A stretch of 64,000 nt of DNA, from positions 9,518 through 73,517 of the forward strand of contig BGKB01000164.1 of assembly GCA_003116975.1 (NCBI GenBank). The letters are read 5' to 3'. A model generated the notes under the pieces. The model ran no database searches. It saw only the letters and a list, made by a program, of their open reading frames with translations, and was not told where the DNA came from. A program made the position numbers and the translations under genes. This DNA is from Aurantiochytrium sp. KH105. Its lineage: Eukaryota; Sar; Bigyra; Thraustochytrida; Thraustochytriidae. Below, piece by piece: positions 18,901-28,703 of this stretch (within the stretch, counting starts at the first letter, position 1; each line of letters starts with the position of its first letter).

Positions 18901-20611
18901 TACAGCGCTCATGGGAAGCAGCGGCGCCGGCAAGACCACCTTGCTCGACGTGTTGGCGCAACGCAAAACCAGTGGAAGCACGCGCGGTGAAATCCTCGTC
19001 AACGGGCGTCCACAGGAAAAGATTTCCTTTTCGCGCATCGTCGGATACGTGGAACAGGACGATATCCACAGTCCATCCGCCACAGTGGAGGAGGCCTTTC
19101 GTTTTTCGGCGTTTTTGCGCCAGCCTGCAGATGTCTCGCGAGAGGAAAAGGAAAGATTCGTCAATGGCGTCATCGATACTTTGAACCTCGAGCGAATTCG
19201 CGACTTCAAGATTGGGTCCAAGTTCTCGGGCGGCTTGACGACGGAGCAGGTGAAGCGCGTGACAATCGGGGTGGAGCTGGCTGCGAACCCGGCCATTATT
19301 TTTGCGGACGAGCCGACCTCGGGTCTCGACGCCTTGTCTGCCCGCGTCGTCATGCTGGGTCTCGAGCGTATTGCGCGCGCTGGTCGCACGGTAATTTGCA
19401 CCATTCACCAGCCGAGCAAGGACATCTTCCTTCGCTTCGATCGACTTTTGCTCTTGCGGCGCGGCGGAGAGACCGTCTACTTTGGGGACCTTGGTGTCAA
19501 GGCTCAGCTCCTGCTCGACTATCTTGAGGCCATTCCAGGGACGGCGCCCATGGCCGATGCGCGGTACAATCCGGCGACGTACATGCTCGAGGCCATTGGC
19601 GCTGGCGCGGGTGAGGAATCTCTGGTCGACTATGCCCACGAATACCGTGAGAGCGAGCTGCGTGTCGCAAACGAAGACAAACTGGACGAGCTTATCTCGC
19701 GCAACATTGACGAGAGGCCGGAAATCAACTTTGATCAGCGTTTTGCGAGTGGTTTCGGGGTACAGCTGGAAATGCTCATGCTCCGCTGGATTCGCGGGTA
19801 CTGGCGCAATCCAGGGTACAATGCAACGCGCTTTGTCATGGCGGTCTTCATTGCAATGTTTTTCGGATTCACCTTTTTCCAGCAGGCTGCGAATCCGTCG
19901 CGCACGCAAGAAGTGCAGAGCTTTTGCGGCCTGCTCTACATTGGGACGAGTTTTATGGGCGTCATTAGCGTAAACACGGCCATTCCTACAATTTTCGAGG
20001 AGCGTGCGGCGTATTATCGTGAGCGGGCTGCCTCATATTATGGAGTAGCTCCCATGATTGTAGCCGTCACTTCGGCAGAGGTTCCCTACGTCTTTGCCGC
20101 TGCCGTGGTGCACATTCCCATCTTTTACTTTCTCGTGCATTTTTATCACGAGGCGCGAACCTTTTTTCTCTATCTGGGCGTCTACATTGTGTATCAACTG
20201 GCCATGACGTTCTGGGGACATTTGCTGGCCAGCTTGTCTCCGAATCAGGCCGTTTCGGGAATCATTGGCGCCATTTCGATTGGGCTCTGGGTGCTGACTG
20301 CAGGCTTGACGATTGCGGTGAGGGATATTCCCATCTTCTGGTACTGGTTGAGCTGCATTAACCCGATCCGCTATGCCTTCAACGCGCTTGTTGTCATTCA
20401 GCTAGCGTGTGATGATCCTGCTGAACGACCAGGCGCGCCGGGCTGCAACGAGTTGTCGAATGGGAGCACGGCCTGGGGCTTTGTGCAAGACAACTTTGGC
20501 TTTCAGGCAGACGACTGGATGTATTGTATTGGCGCACTCGCAGGATTTGTTGTGGGCTTTCGCGGGCTCACCATTCTTGCGTACACATATGTTTCATATC
20601 TCAAGCGCTAA
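15914..20611 (+). CDS. full-size PDR-type (ABCG) ABC transporter
   Basis: 1565 residues in the NBD-TMD-NBD-TMD order typical of pleiotropic drug resistance pumps of fungi, plants and oomycetes. NBD1: Walker A GPPGCGVST (about 239-247), where the Lys is Val; signature SGGERKRV intact; Walker B reads FYDQISTGLDSA, so the catalytic Glu is Gln. NBD2: Walker A GSSGAGKTT intact (about 1001-1009), signature degenerate (LTTEQ), Walker B ADEPTSGLDA intact, H-loop TIHQPSKD intact. Thus one composite ATP site (NBD2 Walker motifs with the NBD1 signature) should be active and the other dead, like fungal Pdr5. Two sets of about six membrane helices follow each NBD (roughly 580-840 and 1290-1560). The N-terminus is acidic and there is an acidic linker at about 850-950. 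A plasma-membrane lipid or drug exporter is likely; the substrate is unknown. Confidence 0.95.
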   Translation: MAARLAPEDEGGSSAAARAEGGGGSSSTLELEEEDVELLVDEIVEASSEGNDANEHGQGNTHGPEDLERAAENDSANRATPEEVVRIREMLGRLQKQVARRNRDPAQAARERVPVMLTNEEVELLSHLLGRGLIRAPSTLRGSTELLQRRLSAVQYSALVSRTRGEGHWPVHVGFRDLEYTVSVPKADVGIATVASALMKLVSPILSLLQCKSRDRIQVPVLRKISGAFDAGVSTLVLGPPGCGVSTLFKVLSGRAKVGGRYKRSGDVFYSGFRPEELHVRKLAMYVDQLDQHTAVLSVRETLHFAYECFGGAEKAARVNASAGAEEHATEEEKAKIQEQLERFPEFVIHNLALDRAADTIVGGMMLRGISGGERKRVTSGEMFMARRPLTFYDQISTGLDSAATFDICRRITGVAKNLNLTPIVALLQPPPEVYNLFDEILVLALGHIVYHGPRADVLPYFSSIGFECPFDRDIADFIQEVTTPARVRFQTRADAPRDEEQMARAWEASPYSQAKRDAVKKRCDPENKVDGATRRELYARGTPVYANSMGREFALVLRRQARLVFRDPAFVKARLFQSIIMGIVIGTVFIRIDPNLPTSSAAANFTPITQRYGVMFSTLMQCTLSGMAQVPVVLNQRPVYYKQSNAFFFRTVNYIASEVVSVLPMAIIETVILCSLVFWITGIVPWGDASQTGESDVGSRYLIILVVMISLNVSFSAYVRAFTSMVPSPAIGQVVAAISISASVVYSGFIVVQSSMEPWFIWIYYLSPIAWAYRAAILTIFTSSAFTPEQSAFALELFDFPQNKDYIWAGVLMLMAYLGVNVLLAYFGYTMVRYESFGGRQTKVSPDAEDVQDPELVEVERVLAERNQHAEESLLGNENLVQDSDAASSTEKDKGEGAAASNENGPEANDDTKTNAQSGGARDSAVAPLPSRPLVSGPGESRLRIETSLQSQHFVPVDLVFRNLWYAVQGPDDKKGKFGLDLLKGISGFAEAGTLTALMGSSGAGKTTLLDVLAQRKTSGSTRGEILVNGRPQEKISFSRIVGYVEQDDIHSPSATVEEAFRFSAFLRQPADVSREEKERFVNGVIDTLNLERIRDFKIGSKFSGGLTTEQVKRVTIGVELAANPAIIFADEPTSGLDALSARVVMLGLERIARAGRTVICTIHQPSKDIFLRFDRLLLLRRGGETVYFGDLGVKAQLLLDYLEAIPGTAPMADARYNPATYMLEAIGAGAGEESLVDYAHEYRESELRVANEDKLDELISRNIDERPEINFDQRFASGFGVQLEMLMLRWIRGYWRNPGYNATRFVMAVFIAMFFGFTFFQQAANPSRTQEVQSFCGLLYIGTSFMGVISVNTAIPTIFEERAAYYRERAASYYGVAPMIVAVTSAEVPYVFAAAVVHIPIFYFLVHFYHEARTFFLYLGVYIVYQLAMTFWGHLLASLSPNQAVSGIIGAISIGLWVLTAGLTIAVRDIPIFWYWLSCINPIRYAFNALVVIQLACDDPAERPGAPGCNELSNGSTAWGFVQDNFGFQADDWMYCIGALAGFVVGFRGLTILAYTYVSYLKR

Positions 20612-20958
20612 ATTCCAAAATCAAAAGCTTTTCTCCTTTATTTTTTGTACACGAATGCTCGCAGGACCTCTTGCTTTTGCTAGTTCATTTTGGCAAGAGA
20701 AGCACACGCCTTTCTCATCAGCAGCCGCAAATGTTCAAAAGCTGGTTTTACATGAAGAAAACGAGGCCAAGATCGAGGCCCTGCCGTGCAGACTTTGCCA
20801 TTGTTTGCACAATCAATGACGATAAAGATCGCTTCACAATTTCTCGAGCCACTTTACAGCAGCGTCGTATCCGTGAATCTCTTTACAACGTCATGTTCTC
20901 GAGTCACTCTCCTACAGCGTCACATCTGCGGATCACTTTATAGCTTCACGTCTTCTAA
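20612..20958. other. convergent 3' spacer
   Basis: An AT-richer spacer between two convergent genes with no coding signal. It contains short imperfect repeats of CTTTACA(A/G)CGTC / TTACAGCGTC type (20858-20955) and presumably both 3' UTRs. Confidence 0.5.
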
Positions 20959-21822
20959 TCATCCCAGCGTCACGTCCTCGGACACAGTGCCGGCCAATTT
21001 ACCCGTCGTTGCATTACCGGGATCGTCCTTGGCGTTGCTCACATCTCTTGGGTTGCGAGGATGCGGGTCAAAAGAGTACGTTGCGATGAAAACCATGAGT
21101 GAGACGATGCAGACGAATTGCGCTGCCGCACGCATCTCGTTGACGGCGCTGCACTCGTCGTAGCTCCAAAGTAGAGTCAAGGTGGGGTCCTCGGGAAGGG
21201 CGTTGGACTCGCAATAGTCTACATCTCCAACTTCATCGATGCACTCATCCATTGGAAGACGAGACCACGAACAAACGAGGCCGAGACCCACGGGAATGTA
21301 AATAACAAAGGCGATCATCAAGAGGCCGAGCGTAATGTATCGTGGAAGCATGAGCTTGGCAAAACGCTCATGTTGGGGGCGCAGAGTGCGATAAATGCTG
21401 ATGCTTACGCAGGCGTGCCCAACGACAAAGACAAAAAACACGTACGCCGAGTACGCGTGGAGGGCCTCGTGCTTGCTCGTGTCGAAAATGGAAAGTAGAG
21501 TGCTGGCGATTGCAGCTACAACGCCGAGTGCTGAAGCTGCAATGTTCCTGCACTTGACCTCACTGCCGGGGATCCAGTTCAGCACGTACACGAATTGCAG
21601 CACGTGAAAGCCGATGAATAGCACGCTGGCCGCCGTGATGAAACTCGCAAAGACGTAGTACGCGGGTTTGTCGCGGCCCGTGTCAGAAAAGTAGGGCAGC
21701 GTAAGGCCACCTACATAGGTATTCCTGCTCGCAGCGATGCAGATGCACGTCACGTATGCCAGCACGATGAGGCTTGCCCCTGCTCCGGCGAGCGCGGCTC
21801 GCACCGTCCACAAGCTCACCAT
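20959..21822 (-). CDS. Frag1/DRAM/Sfk1-family multi-pass membrane protein (copy 1)
   Basis: 287 residues from the ATG at 21822; the frame is open a little further 5' without ATG. Six hydrophobic segments are visible. The family-type first loop LPYFSDTGRDKPAYYVF follows TM1, and a cysteine-containing loop (CSWSRLPMDECIDEVGD) lies before the last helix. The Frag1/DRAM/Sfk1 family includes lysosomal DRAM autophagy regulators, PGAP2/FRAG1 of GPI-anchor remodelling and yeast Sfk1; which role applies here cannot be told. Its paralogue lies about 1 kb upstream in the same orientation, with the same loop motifs. It converges on the ABC transporter gene. Confidence 0.8.
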   Translation of the reverse strand: MVSLWTVRAALAGAGASLIVLAYVTCICIAASRNTYVGGLTLPYFSDTGRDKPAYYVFASFITAASVLFIGFHVLQFVYVLNWIPGSEVKCRNIAASALGVVAAIASTLLSIFDTSKHEALHAYSAYVFFVFVVGHACVSISIYRTLRPQHERFAKLMLPRYITLGLLMIAFVIYIPVGLGLVCSWSRLPMDECIDEVGDVDYCESNALPEDPTLTLLWSYDECSAVNEMRAAAQFVCIVSLMVFIATYSFDPHPRNPRDVSNAKDDPGNATTGKLAGTVSEDVTLG

Positions 21823-22034
21823 GCTGCTGTGCTGCTGGTGGCTGCCGCGGTTGCTGTTGGGTCCCAATCAGCCCACGTTTCCTGGCCTCTTGCCACCGGG
21901 GGTTGGAGTCCGTCAGTCAGTCAGTCGCTTCGACGCGCTGACCAGGCGCAACGTCTTGGAACGCGTCGAGCCGCTCGACGAGGTTCACCAAGACCGAGTG
22001 GAATCGGGTCTGCTGCTTGCTTGCTTGCTTGCAA

Positions 22035-22073
<39 letters not shown>

Positions 22074-22517
22074 GTCGATGGCCAACTCACTCGAAAGGTC
22101 CCAAGAGGTATTGCATTGCACACCCCTGTCCAGCGCTCGTTAGGGCCGTGGTAGACGTAACGGTAGAGTCATCGACCGATGTGTTGAGCTGGCTCGCGAT
22201 GGGCTTGAGGAGGATGCGGGATTGGCCCATGCATCAACGCTCATCATGATGTCTCCGCGTTGTCCCTGCAGGTTGCATGCCGATCACCGTGTCTGGTGGG
22301 CAGGCAAGCTGGCTGGCTGGCTGGCTGGCTGGTTGACAGGCTGGCTGGCTCACTCGCCGGCGATCCCATCACGGTCACCTTCGTTAATGTCCCCTCAAGT
22401 TCAACGAACGCGTTGACGAGCCGCGGATCGGTGGTCTTGCCACGCGTACGTATAGGGCGGTAAGGCTTATACATCATTTCTTACTTGTAAACATGTTTGA
22501 GGGGAGAAGTCCAATTA
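21823..22517. repeat. spacer with GCTT and TGGC microsatellites
   Basis: Between the two Frag1-like genes. (GCTT)n runs at about 22012-22073 and (CTGG)n at about 22306-22351. Otherwise no coding signal. It should include the promoter of copy 1. Confidence 0.7.
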
Positions 22518-23621
22518 TTACTGATCAGGAAAGCGACGATCTCGTCGTGATCGGTCAAGAATGAAATGTCGCACGCATATCGACGTTTCGTGCTTGCGCT
22601 GGCGACTCGACGTCGACTAATAGAGAGTGAGAAGAAGTTTGGCTCGACCGTACAAAGCGTAAGTCGTCTCTTCTTCTCCTTCTCTTTCTCTTTTTCGATG
22701 CATGGACGATACATGTTTCGAACGTACAAACAGGAGACGCTTTGTCGAGATGAACAAAAGTCACGGCACCCATGCGCAAAACAACTACACCTTGCCATCT
22801 CCCGTACGTACCTGCGGCGCAGGATCGAGCGCGTACAGGAAGATGTAGGCCAAAAGACTAACGATCGAGATGAATTGGGTCACAGCGCGCATGTCGTTCA
22901 CCTCCGTGCAGTTATCGTAGGCAAATAGCGTAGTGAGGGTTGCGTTGGACTCGTAAATCTTGTCCGTGCAATACTCCTCATCACCAACAATGGTGATGCA
23001 GTCGTCGAGGGGAAGGCGTGTCCACTCGCACGCCAGCGCGAGGCCAACAGGAATATAGCCGATAAAGCCAACGGTCAAAGTGGCCATGACAATGTAGCGC
23101 GAAATGATAAGGCAGCCGCCGTGCGTCTCGGGAAAGCGCGCAGCCAAAAATCTGCAAACAGCGATACTGAAGCCACAGTGCAGGATAATGAGAATGAAGA
23201 AAACGTAGGCCGAGTACGAGTGTAGGGCGCTATAATTCCCCGTGTCAAAGATGGACAACAGGATGCTGCCGATGGGCGCGATGCAGCCAAAGATGGTGGC
23301 CGTGATGTTTCGGCACTTGACTTCGCCCCCAGGGACCCACGCCTGGACGTAGTAGTACTGCATGATCATGAAAGGGAACATGCACACGCTGGCCACTGTG
23401 TTGAGCGTCGCAAAGATGTAGTACGCCGGTTTGTCGCGCCCCGTGTCGGAAAAGTACGGAAACGACAAGCCGCCAATGTACGTGTCGCTCGCGATCGCGA
23501 TCGCGATGCACGTCACGTACGAGATGAAGATGAGTCCCGACGCGATGGCCGCCATGGCCGTCCGCGCCTTCCATACGCCAGGAGACATGGTACTTGAAGG
23601 CGTCCCCTCGTCCGCGAGCAT
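22518..23621 (-). CDS. Frag1/DRAM/Sfk1-family membrane protein (copy 2), probable two-exon model
   Basis: Main exon 22812-23621 (ATG at 23621; Met at 23588 is an alternative). It shows the same six-helix pattern and motif FPYFSDTGRDKPAYYIF as copy 1, plus CEWTRLPLDDCITIVGD. After DPAPQ the sequence reads CAG|GTACGT, identical to donors in OLA1 and ACP6; unspliced, the protein would end eight residues later at 22785. A pyrimidine-rich acceptor (CTTCTTCTCACTCTCTATTAG) ends at 22617 and opens a phase-matching 32-codon exon (22518-22616, basic tail). The spliced product is about 302 residues. The last exon is inference; the main exon is clear. It arose with copy 1 by tandem duplication. Confidence 0.72.
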
Positions 23622-25155
23622 CTCTGGAGGTCTGTCTGCACACACGCTTGTCGGACACGTCTACTCGGCTATACCCCTAGCGGTACGAGCTTGAAAGCGA
23701 GGTTAGGATTTTGCTGCAGTTCCATCACCACGACGTGCCCTGCTTATTCGCAGCCAGCAGCAGGCTGTTAGTTTGCAGTGGCGTAGAATGTGATGGATCA
23801 CGCCAGCCAGCCAGCCAGCCAGCCAGTCAGCCAGCCACCCAAGCCACAGCATCGCCCTGCTGCGAACCGGACTGGACCGGACCGGACCCGACCGGACCGA
23901 CGCGCGTGACGTTTTCTTTCATACCCAAACACATCAGCGACAGTGAGAGAGAGAGAGAGAGAGAGGAGAGGGAGAAGCGACGTGTGTGTGTAGGTGTGTG
24001 TGGTATGATGGATGGATCACGGTGCTCGGGATCGCTATCGCGGCCTGCCGTTGCAGCTGCAGGCTGCAGCTGCAAGGTTCCATTTTTCGCAAACTTTTAC
24101 GGGGGGCGTCAAGGTCAAGCAGAGGAGCGTTGTCCTCCTCCTCCTTCTCGTCGTCCTCCTCGTCGTCGTCCTCTTCCTTCTTCTCTTTCGCTTCCCCTTT
24201 ACATGTTAATGTCATCTTCGACGCACGCGCTGCATGCCCCAACCATTGCTAGCTGCGCTGCAGCTGCTGCGGCGAGCTTGACTATCGCTCGTGCCAGGCG
24301 CCAGGGAGCGTATCGATGGCAGCGGCAAGGCGTGCAGCGGCGGTATACTTTGCGAAAACAAAGTGGCCCACGGAGCGATGATGATGATACTGATGTCTCC
24401 TGGCTGCCCGACGCGATTGCTGTTGGCCTAGTGAGGAGAAAACGGACCCAGGGCCGGCCTGAGGGGAGGAAGGGCAGAAGAAGGTAGGGGAGGGCAGGAG
24501 GGGGTGTCCTCAGTGGCAGAGAGCCCACAGCCATGGCCGCCGGTGTCCTTGGCGGTGGCGAGTCCGCCCCACAGACCGGTAAAAAGAAGACTTTTGAAAA
24601 GTTGAGGGCTTCGCTTCCACGGCCAACGCGGTGCCCAGGTTGCGGCCATTGGTCGCTGGTGGCTGGCCATGGTGGCTGGCTGCGGCCTCGCAGCTGCCAT
24701 ACTTTCACTCGCACCCATCATGAAAGCATGCAACGCGCCGGGTCTACCAGGCTGCACAGGCTAACTTGCAGAGCTGCAGCAAGGCGGGCGGCCAACTCGT
24801 GGCGAATCGAGTAGCCATAGACAGACAATCAAACAGACAGACAGACAGACACGCAGAGAGAGAGAGAGAGAGTCGCCAGCTGCCACTGCAAGGCCAAGAT
24901 CGGTCGCTTAACGACGGTGGGCCAGCCATCTCGACGCGAACACCGCAAGACAGTAGAAAAGACGCTGCAGCAAGCGTTGTGCCGTGTGCTCGGCGCGTGC
25001 AGGGCACAAAATGTTCAAGAAGAAGAGAAAAGGCGGGGAGCAATGGTTGATCGAAGAAAGCGAAAAATCATCTAGAATATACAGTGCCGGAGCGGCACGC
25101 GGTGAATCAAAAAGGGGTAGCGCATGCTGCGCGGAAGGGAAAAAGCGTGGCATGC
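23622..25155. other. 1.5-kb repeat-rich spacer
   Basis: No convincing gene on either strand. Contents: (CCAG)n at about 23807-23836, (CCGGA)-type repeats 23870-23905, (GA)n at 23944-23966, a 25-nt odd palindrome (24051-24075), CTC/TCGTC-rich tract 24120-24190, (CAGA)n 24828-24852 and (GA)n 24856-24872. It holds the promoter of Frag1-like copy 2 and the 3' flank of the LEA gene. Confidence 0.6.
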
Positions 25156-26100
25156 TTACTTGGTCTTGTCGCCGACGACCGGGCAGTTCTTGTCCTCACC
25201 GGCGACGGACTTGTAGGCCTCGGCGGCCTTCTCGTGCGTGGCCTCGGCAGCCTCGTGGGCCTTCTCCTTGGCGTACTCCTTGTCCTCCTGAAGAGTGTGC
25301 TTGGCGCTCTCGAGCTTCTCGGAGGCAATGTCGGCAGCCTCGTTGGCCTTCTCCTTGGCGTACACCTTGTCCTCCTGAAGGGTGCTCTTGGCGCTCTCGA
25401 GCTTGTCCGAGGCGACATCGGCGGCCTCGTCCTTCTTCTCAAAGAGGGTCTCGCGGACGCTCTCGACGGTCTCCTTGACGTACTCGACGGCCTCGTCCTT
25501 CTTCTCGAGAAGCTCCTCGGCCTTCTCCTGGGCGTACTCGGTCCAGGTCTCGGCCTTGGCGTCGGCCTCCTTCTTGAGCTCCTCCTTCTTCTCGGCGCCC
25601 TGGTCGGCGAGCTCGCTGGCCTTGTCCTTGGCCTGCTCGGCCTTGTCCTCGGCGGTGGACTTGGCGTCCTGGGCCTTGTCCTTGGCGGTCTCCTTGAGGT
25701 CCTCGGCCTTGGAGGAGGCCTCGTTGGCCTTCTCGTCGGCGGTCTTCTTGGCCTCCTGGGCCTTGTCCTGGGCGTCGCTCTTGAGCTCCTCCTTCTTGTC
25801 GGCGGCCTTGTCAGCCTTGTCGTCGGCGGTCTTCTTGGCCTCCTCCTTCTTGTCCTCGGCGTCCGACATCATGCTGTTGGCCTTGTCCTTGAGCTCATCC
25901 TTCTTCTCCGAGGCGTAATTGGTCCACTCCTCCTTCTTCTCCGAGAGCTGGTTGAGGGCCTTGTCCTTGTTCTCCTGGGCGCGGTTCGAGGCCTCGGTGA
26001 GGTTCTCCGAGGCGCGGTTCTTGGCGGCCTGCGCGGTCTCCGAGATGTCGTTGCCCGTCTTCTTGAGCTGAGTCTGCACGTTGTTGTCGTCGTAACCCAT
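25156..26100 (-). CDS. group-3 LEA-like (LEA_4) desiccation/stress protein
   Basis: 314 residues, single exon. Almost the whole protein is Ala/Lys/Glu/Asp-rich amphipathic repeat of the 11-mer LEA_4 kind (KAQEAKKTADEKANEASSKA-like units), with no cysteine until the C-terminal NCPVVGDKTK. A second repeat type near residues 220-290 (KLESAKSTLQEDKVYAKEKA and its near copies) shows internal duplication. Such proteins are disordered in solution, fold on drying and protect membranes and proteins in plants, nematodes and tardigrades. Codon use is extremely biased to AAG/GAG/GCC, which suggests high expression. No signal peptide is seen, so a cytosolic location is likely. Confidence 0.85.
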   Translation of the reverse strand: MGYDDNNVQTQLKKTGNDISETAQAAKNRASENLTEASNRAQENKDKALNQLSEKKEEWTNYASEKKDELKDKANSMMSDAEDKKEEAKKTADDKADKAADKKEELKSDAQDKAQEAKKTADEKANEASSKAEDLKETAKDKAQDAKSTAEDKAEQAKDKASELADQGAEKKEELKKEADAKAETWTEYAQEKAEELLEKKDEAVEYVKETVESVRETLFEKKDEAADVASDKLESAKSTLQEDKVYAKEKANEAADIASEKLESAKHTLQEDKEYAKEKAHEAAEATHEKAAEAYKSVAGEDKNCPVVGDKTK

Positions 26101-28112
26101 CTTGCTTGTCTTGTCTCGACTTCTCTACTCTTCGCTGAGTGCTTTCGAGTGCTTTCCTTGGCTTTGTGTTTTGGCTTTTGCTTTTGGTTTGCTTTCGAGT
26201 TGCGGTTCTGCTGCCGTGCTCCCCGCCCCTCCGCCCGGCCTCCTCGCCTTCGCCTCCCTCCCCCGCCGTGGCCGCTGCTTCCGCCTCGCCCGCCTGACAC
26301 TCACGCCGCAGAGCTTCGTTCGCGAGCCAGAACCGTCCTCGCCTTCCGCCGCGGCGCGCCCTCCCGGCGGCCCCGCACGGAAGGAACGCGCGGAGAAGCT
26401 CTGCGTTTCTGGGCACCGGCACTGCGGCAAGGTGCAGCGAGGCGCAGTGCGGCCGCGCAGGAGGCGCAGGCGCTGGCTGGGCTGGCCGCCCGCCGCGCTG
26501 TCCGGGCCGCCTTGGCAAGCCGAGCCTCGCCGCCACGCCAAGCCAAGCCAAGCCAAGCCAAGCCAAGCCAAGCCAAGCCAAGCCAAGCCAAGCCCGCGAG
26601 TCTTAGCCTGCAGCCGCGGCGCGCCATGCCGTGCATGGCAGCCTCAACAAGGGCAGCGGCATGCGCCTGATCTTCGTCGTCCAAGCTCGTCGCCAGAGCC
26701 GCCTGGCCGCTGTCGGCTGATCAGAGAGCGAGCACGGCCGCTCAGCAGCACAGAGTGCCAGCGCTGGTGCGGCCGATGAGCCTCAGGCCGCTCAGCAGCA
26801 GCGGCAGCAGCAGCAGCAGCAGCTGCAGGCCGCTCTCGGCACGGCACGGCACGAACGCCTTCATCCTCGCCATAGGCCTACTGCCACTGTGGCTCCACCG
26901 TGCACCCCGCACCTGCGGTATGGGACGCGCGGTCGGTGTCCCCTCGCCTCGCAGTACTACCTAGGTCGGCGCGGGAAGCGATGAGGAACGAACGAGCAGC
27001 TGCAGCTGCAGCTTGCTGTTGCAAGCACGGGGCCCCGCGGCTGGGAGTCAGCGGTGACGGCGCGGTCGCGATGGCGCTGCACGCGACGGCGAGACCGCGA
27101 CAGCGATGTAGGCGAGGGAAACGAAACGAATGAATGAACGAACGAACGAACGAACGAACGAGCGAACGCCTGCGCAGCGAGAGACGCGAGTTACGGGCCA
27201 GGCTCGCGGTTTGGTCGGCGGTGGGCGCGAGACGAGGCGTCGTTCAGCAGGCCGGGTCGTCCTGGTCGGAGGCGAGGCCTCGTGGCACTGGCAGCGACAG
27301 CGAGCTGCTGCTGCTGCTGCAGCCGACGAGAACTTCGAGAAAGAAAATCTAGACCCTTGTAGACAGCTTCCTAACTTCTTATGATCTCGCTGACGCTCGC
27401 ATCGCGGCCGCACCGCGCGTCCGTCGGTCTTGGCCTCAGCGCTCCAAAAAGCCTGGCCAACCTGACCGCCCCATGCGACGAAGCTCAGATTTGAGCCTCT
27501 GACGCTGGCTAGAACAGACGGTCTCGCACCGCACGGGACCGCACGGGACCGCACGGGACCGCACGTACACCGCACCTGCCCTTGATCCGTGCGGTGAGAG
27601 GCCGCCGGAAACGAGGCGAAACATGCTGTCTGTCCGAATCACTCCTTCGAGACTCCATGCGTGCGGATTTACATGTTAATGGCGTCAGAAGCTCTGCTGC
27701 CTGCACTGCAATGGCTACACTGATGTGGAGGGCGACGCTCTGCGTGGCAGTGGCCAATATGGAGATTAAGAACCAAAGAGACCTTGCTTTCTTCCTTCCC
27801 TGACTTTGCAAACAAAGCCATGGATGTCATTGTCAGCAGTCAGAGAAAAGGGAACTAGGAAATAATCGTGCTTGGATTGGAAATAATTACACTGGTTGTA
27901 GGCCTAGTTGCCCTGGTTGCTGTTGATGTAGGTAGCTGCAGCTGATCAAACGCTGAGCGTCAAAGGGCAATTGGTCAACAGGCATGGAGGGACCCGCACC
28001 GCAGGTTCGAGGCTGAAGCAGGTGTATATAGGCTTTTGAAGAAAACAAAAACGGCATGAGAGCGTAGCGACTCTGGAAAAAGGCTACTGCTTACCGTTCA
28101 AAACGTCGAGGA
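26101..28112. other. 2-kb gene-free, repeat-rich spacer
   Basis: I find no gene. Repeats: (AGCCA)n at about 26537-26594, CAG/CAGCAG tract 26795-26832, (GAAC)n about 27129-27167, GCACGGGACC x3.5 at 27531-27565. The part just upstream of 26100 is the LEA promoter. The AT-richer part 27780-28110 shows nothing recognisable. Confidence 0.6.
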
Positions 28113-28703
28113 CTAATTCGAGGTGATCCGGTTCTCAAGGGCGCCCTTGGGCAGGGTCGAGAGCGCAATGGCTCCAATGTGCTCCTCGTAAGTCTTGTTA
28201 ATGAGGATGCGTGCAGCGCTGTCCGTACCGTCGCTCGGATACCACCGGAGCGTGACCTTTCCCGAGCCAGACCCGTCCTGCGGAGATAGCCAGCTCTGCA
28301 TGCCGACAATTTCCACGCAGCGTGGACGCGTCGTGGGTCGCTCAAGCGCCTGCATCTGGTCGTAGTGGATGCGCGTGTACGGTGCGAAAGACTCAACGTC
28401 GATGCCTAGCGGCGCTGCAACCTGCGTCAAGGCCGGTTTGTCCAGCAGCGTGTATACCGCCTGCGAGGTCACCACGTAAATCTCGTGCTGCATCCGCAGC
28501 CGCGTTGCCTGCGCCTTTTTGCCGCCGCCGCCGAGACACCCGAGGCATCCTTGCATGCGCTGCACGACCTCATCGATCTTGACATCCAAAGGACGGAACA
28601 CGTCAATGATGGCTTCCCCCGAGCTCGAGAGCTTGCCGCTGAGTAGGGTCTCCACGCGTCGCAGGAGCTCCGCGCTTCCCTGCTGATGGCTTGTCATGGC
28701 CAT
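28113..28703 (-). CDS. uncharacterised protein, possibly PH-like beta fold
   Basis: 196 residues from the tandem MAM start at 28703; sequence 5' of this is a TCCTG-repeat and not protein-like. An N-terminal helix (ELLRRVETLLSGKL) is followed by a segment with CLGCLGGGGKK and then alternating hydrophobic strands (EIYVVTSQAVYTLL, RCVEIVGMQSWL, KVTLRWYP) and a last helix region. The pattern recalls a pleckstrin-homology-like domain, but no family signature is certain. G/C-ending codons support a real gene. Confidence 0.6.
   Translation of the reverse strand: MAMTSHQQGSAELLRRVETLLSGKLSSSGEAIIDVFRPLDVKIDEVVQRMQGCLGCLGGGGKKAQATRLRMQHEIYVVTSQAVYTLLDKPALTQVAAPLGIDVESFAPYTRIHYDQMQALERPTTRPRCVEIVGMQSWLSPQDGSGSGKVTLRWYPSDGTDSAARILINKTYEEHIGAIALSTLPKGALENRITSN

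Noticed and set aside
22012..22073. Possible CRISPR-like or other functional repeat array
   Set aside because: It is a plain GCTT microsatellite without spacers; no CRISPR arrays exist in this window.
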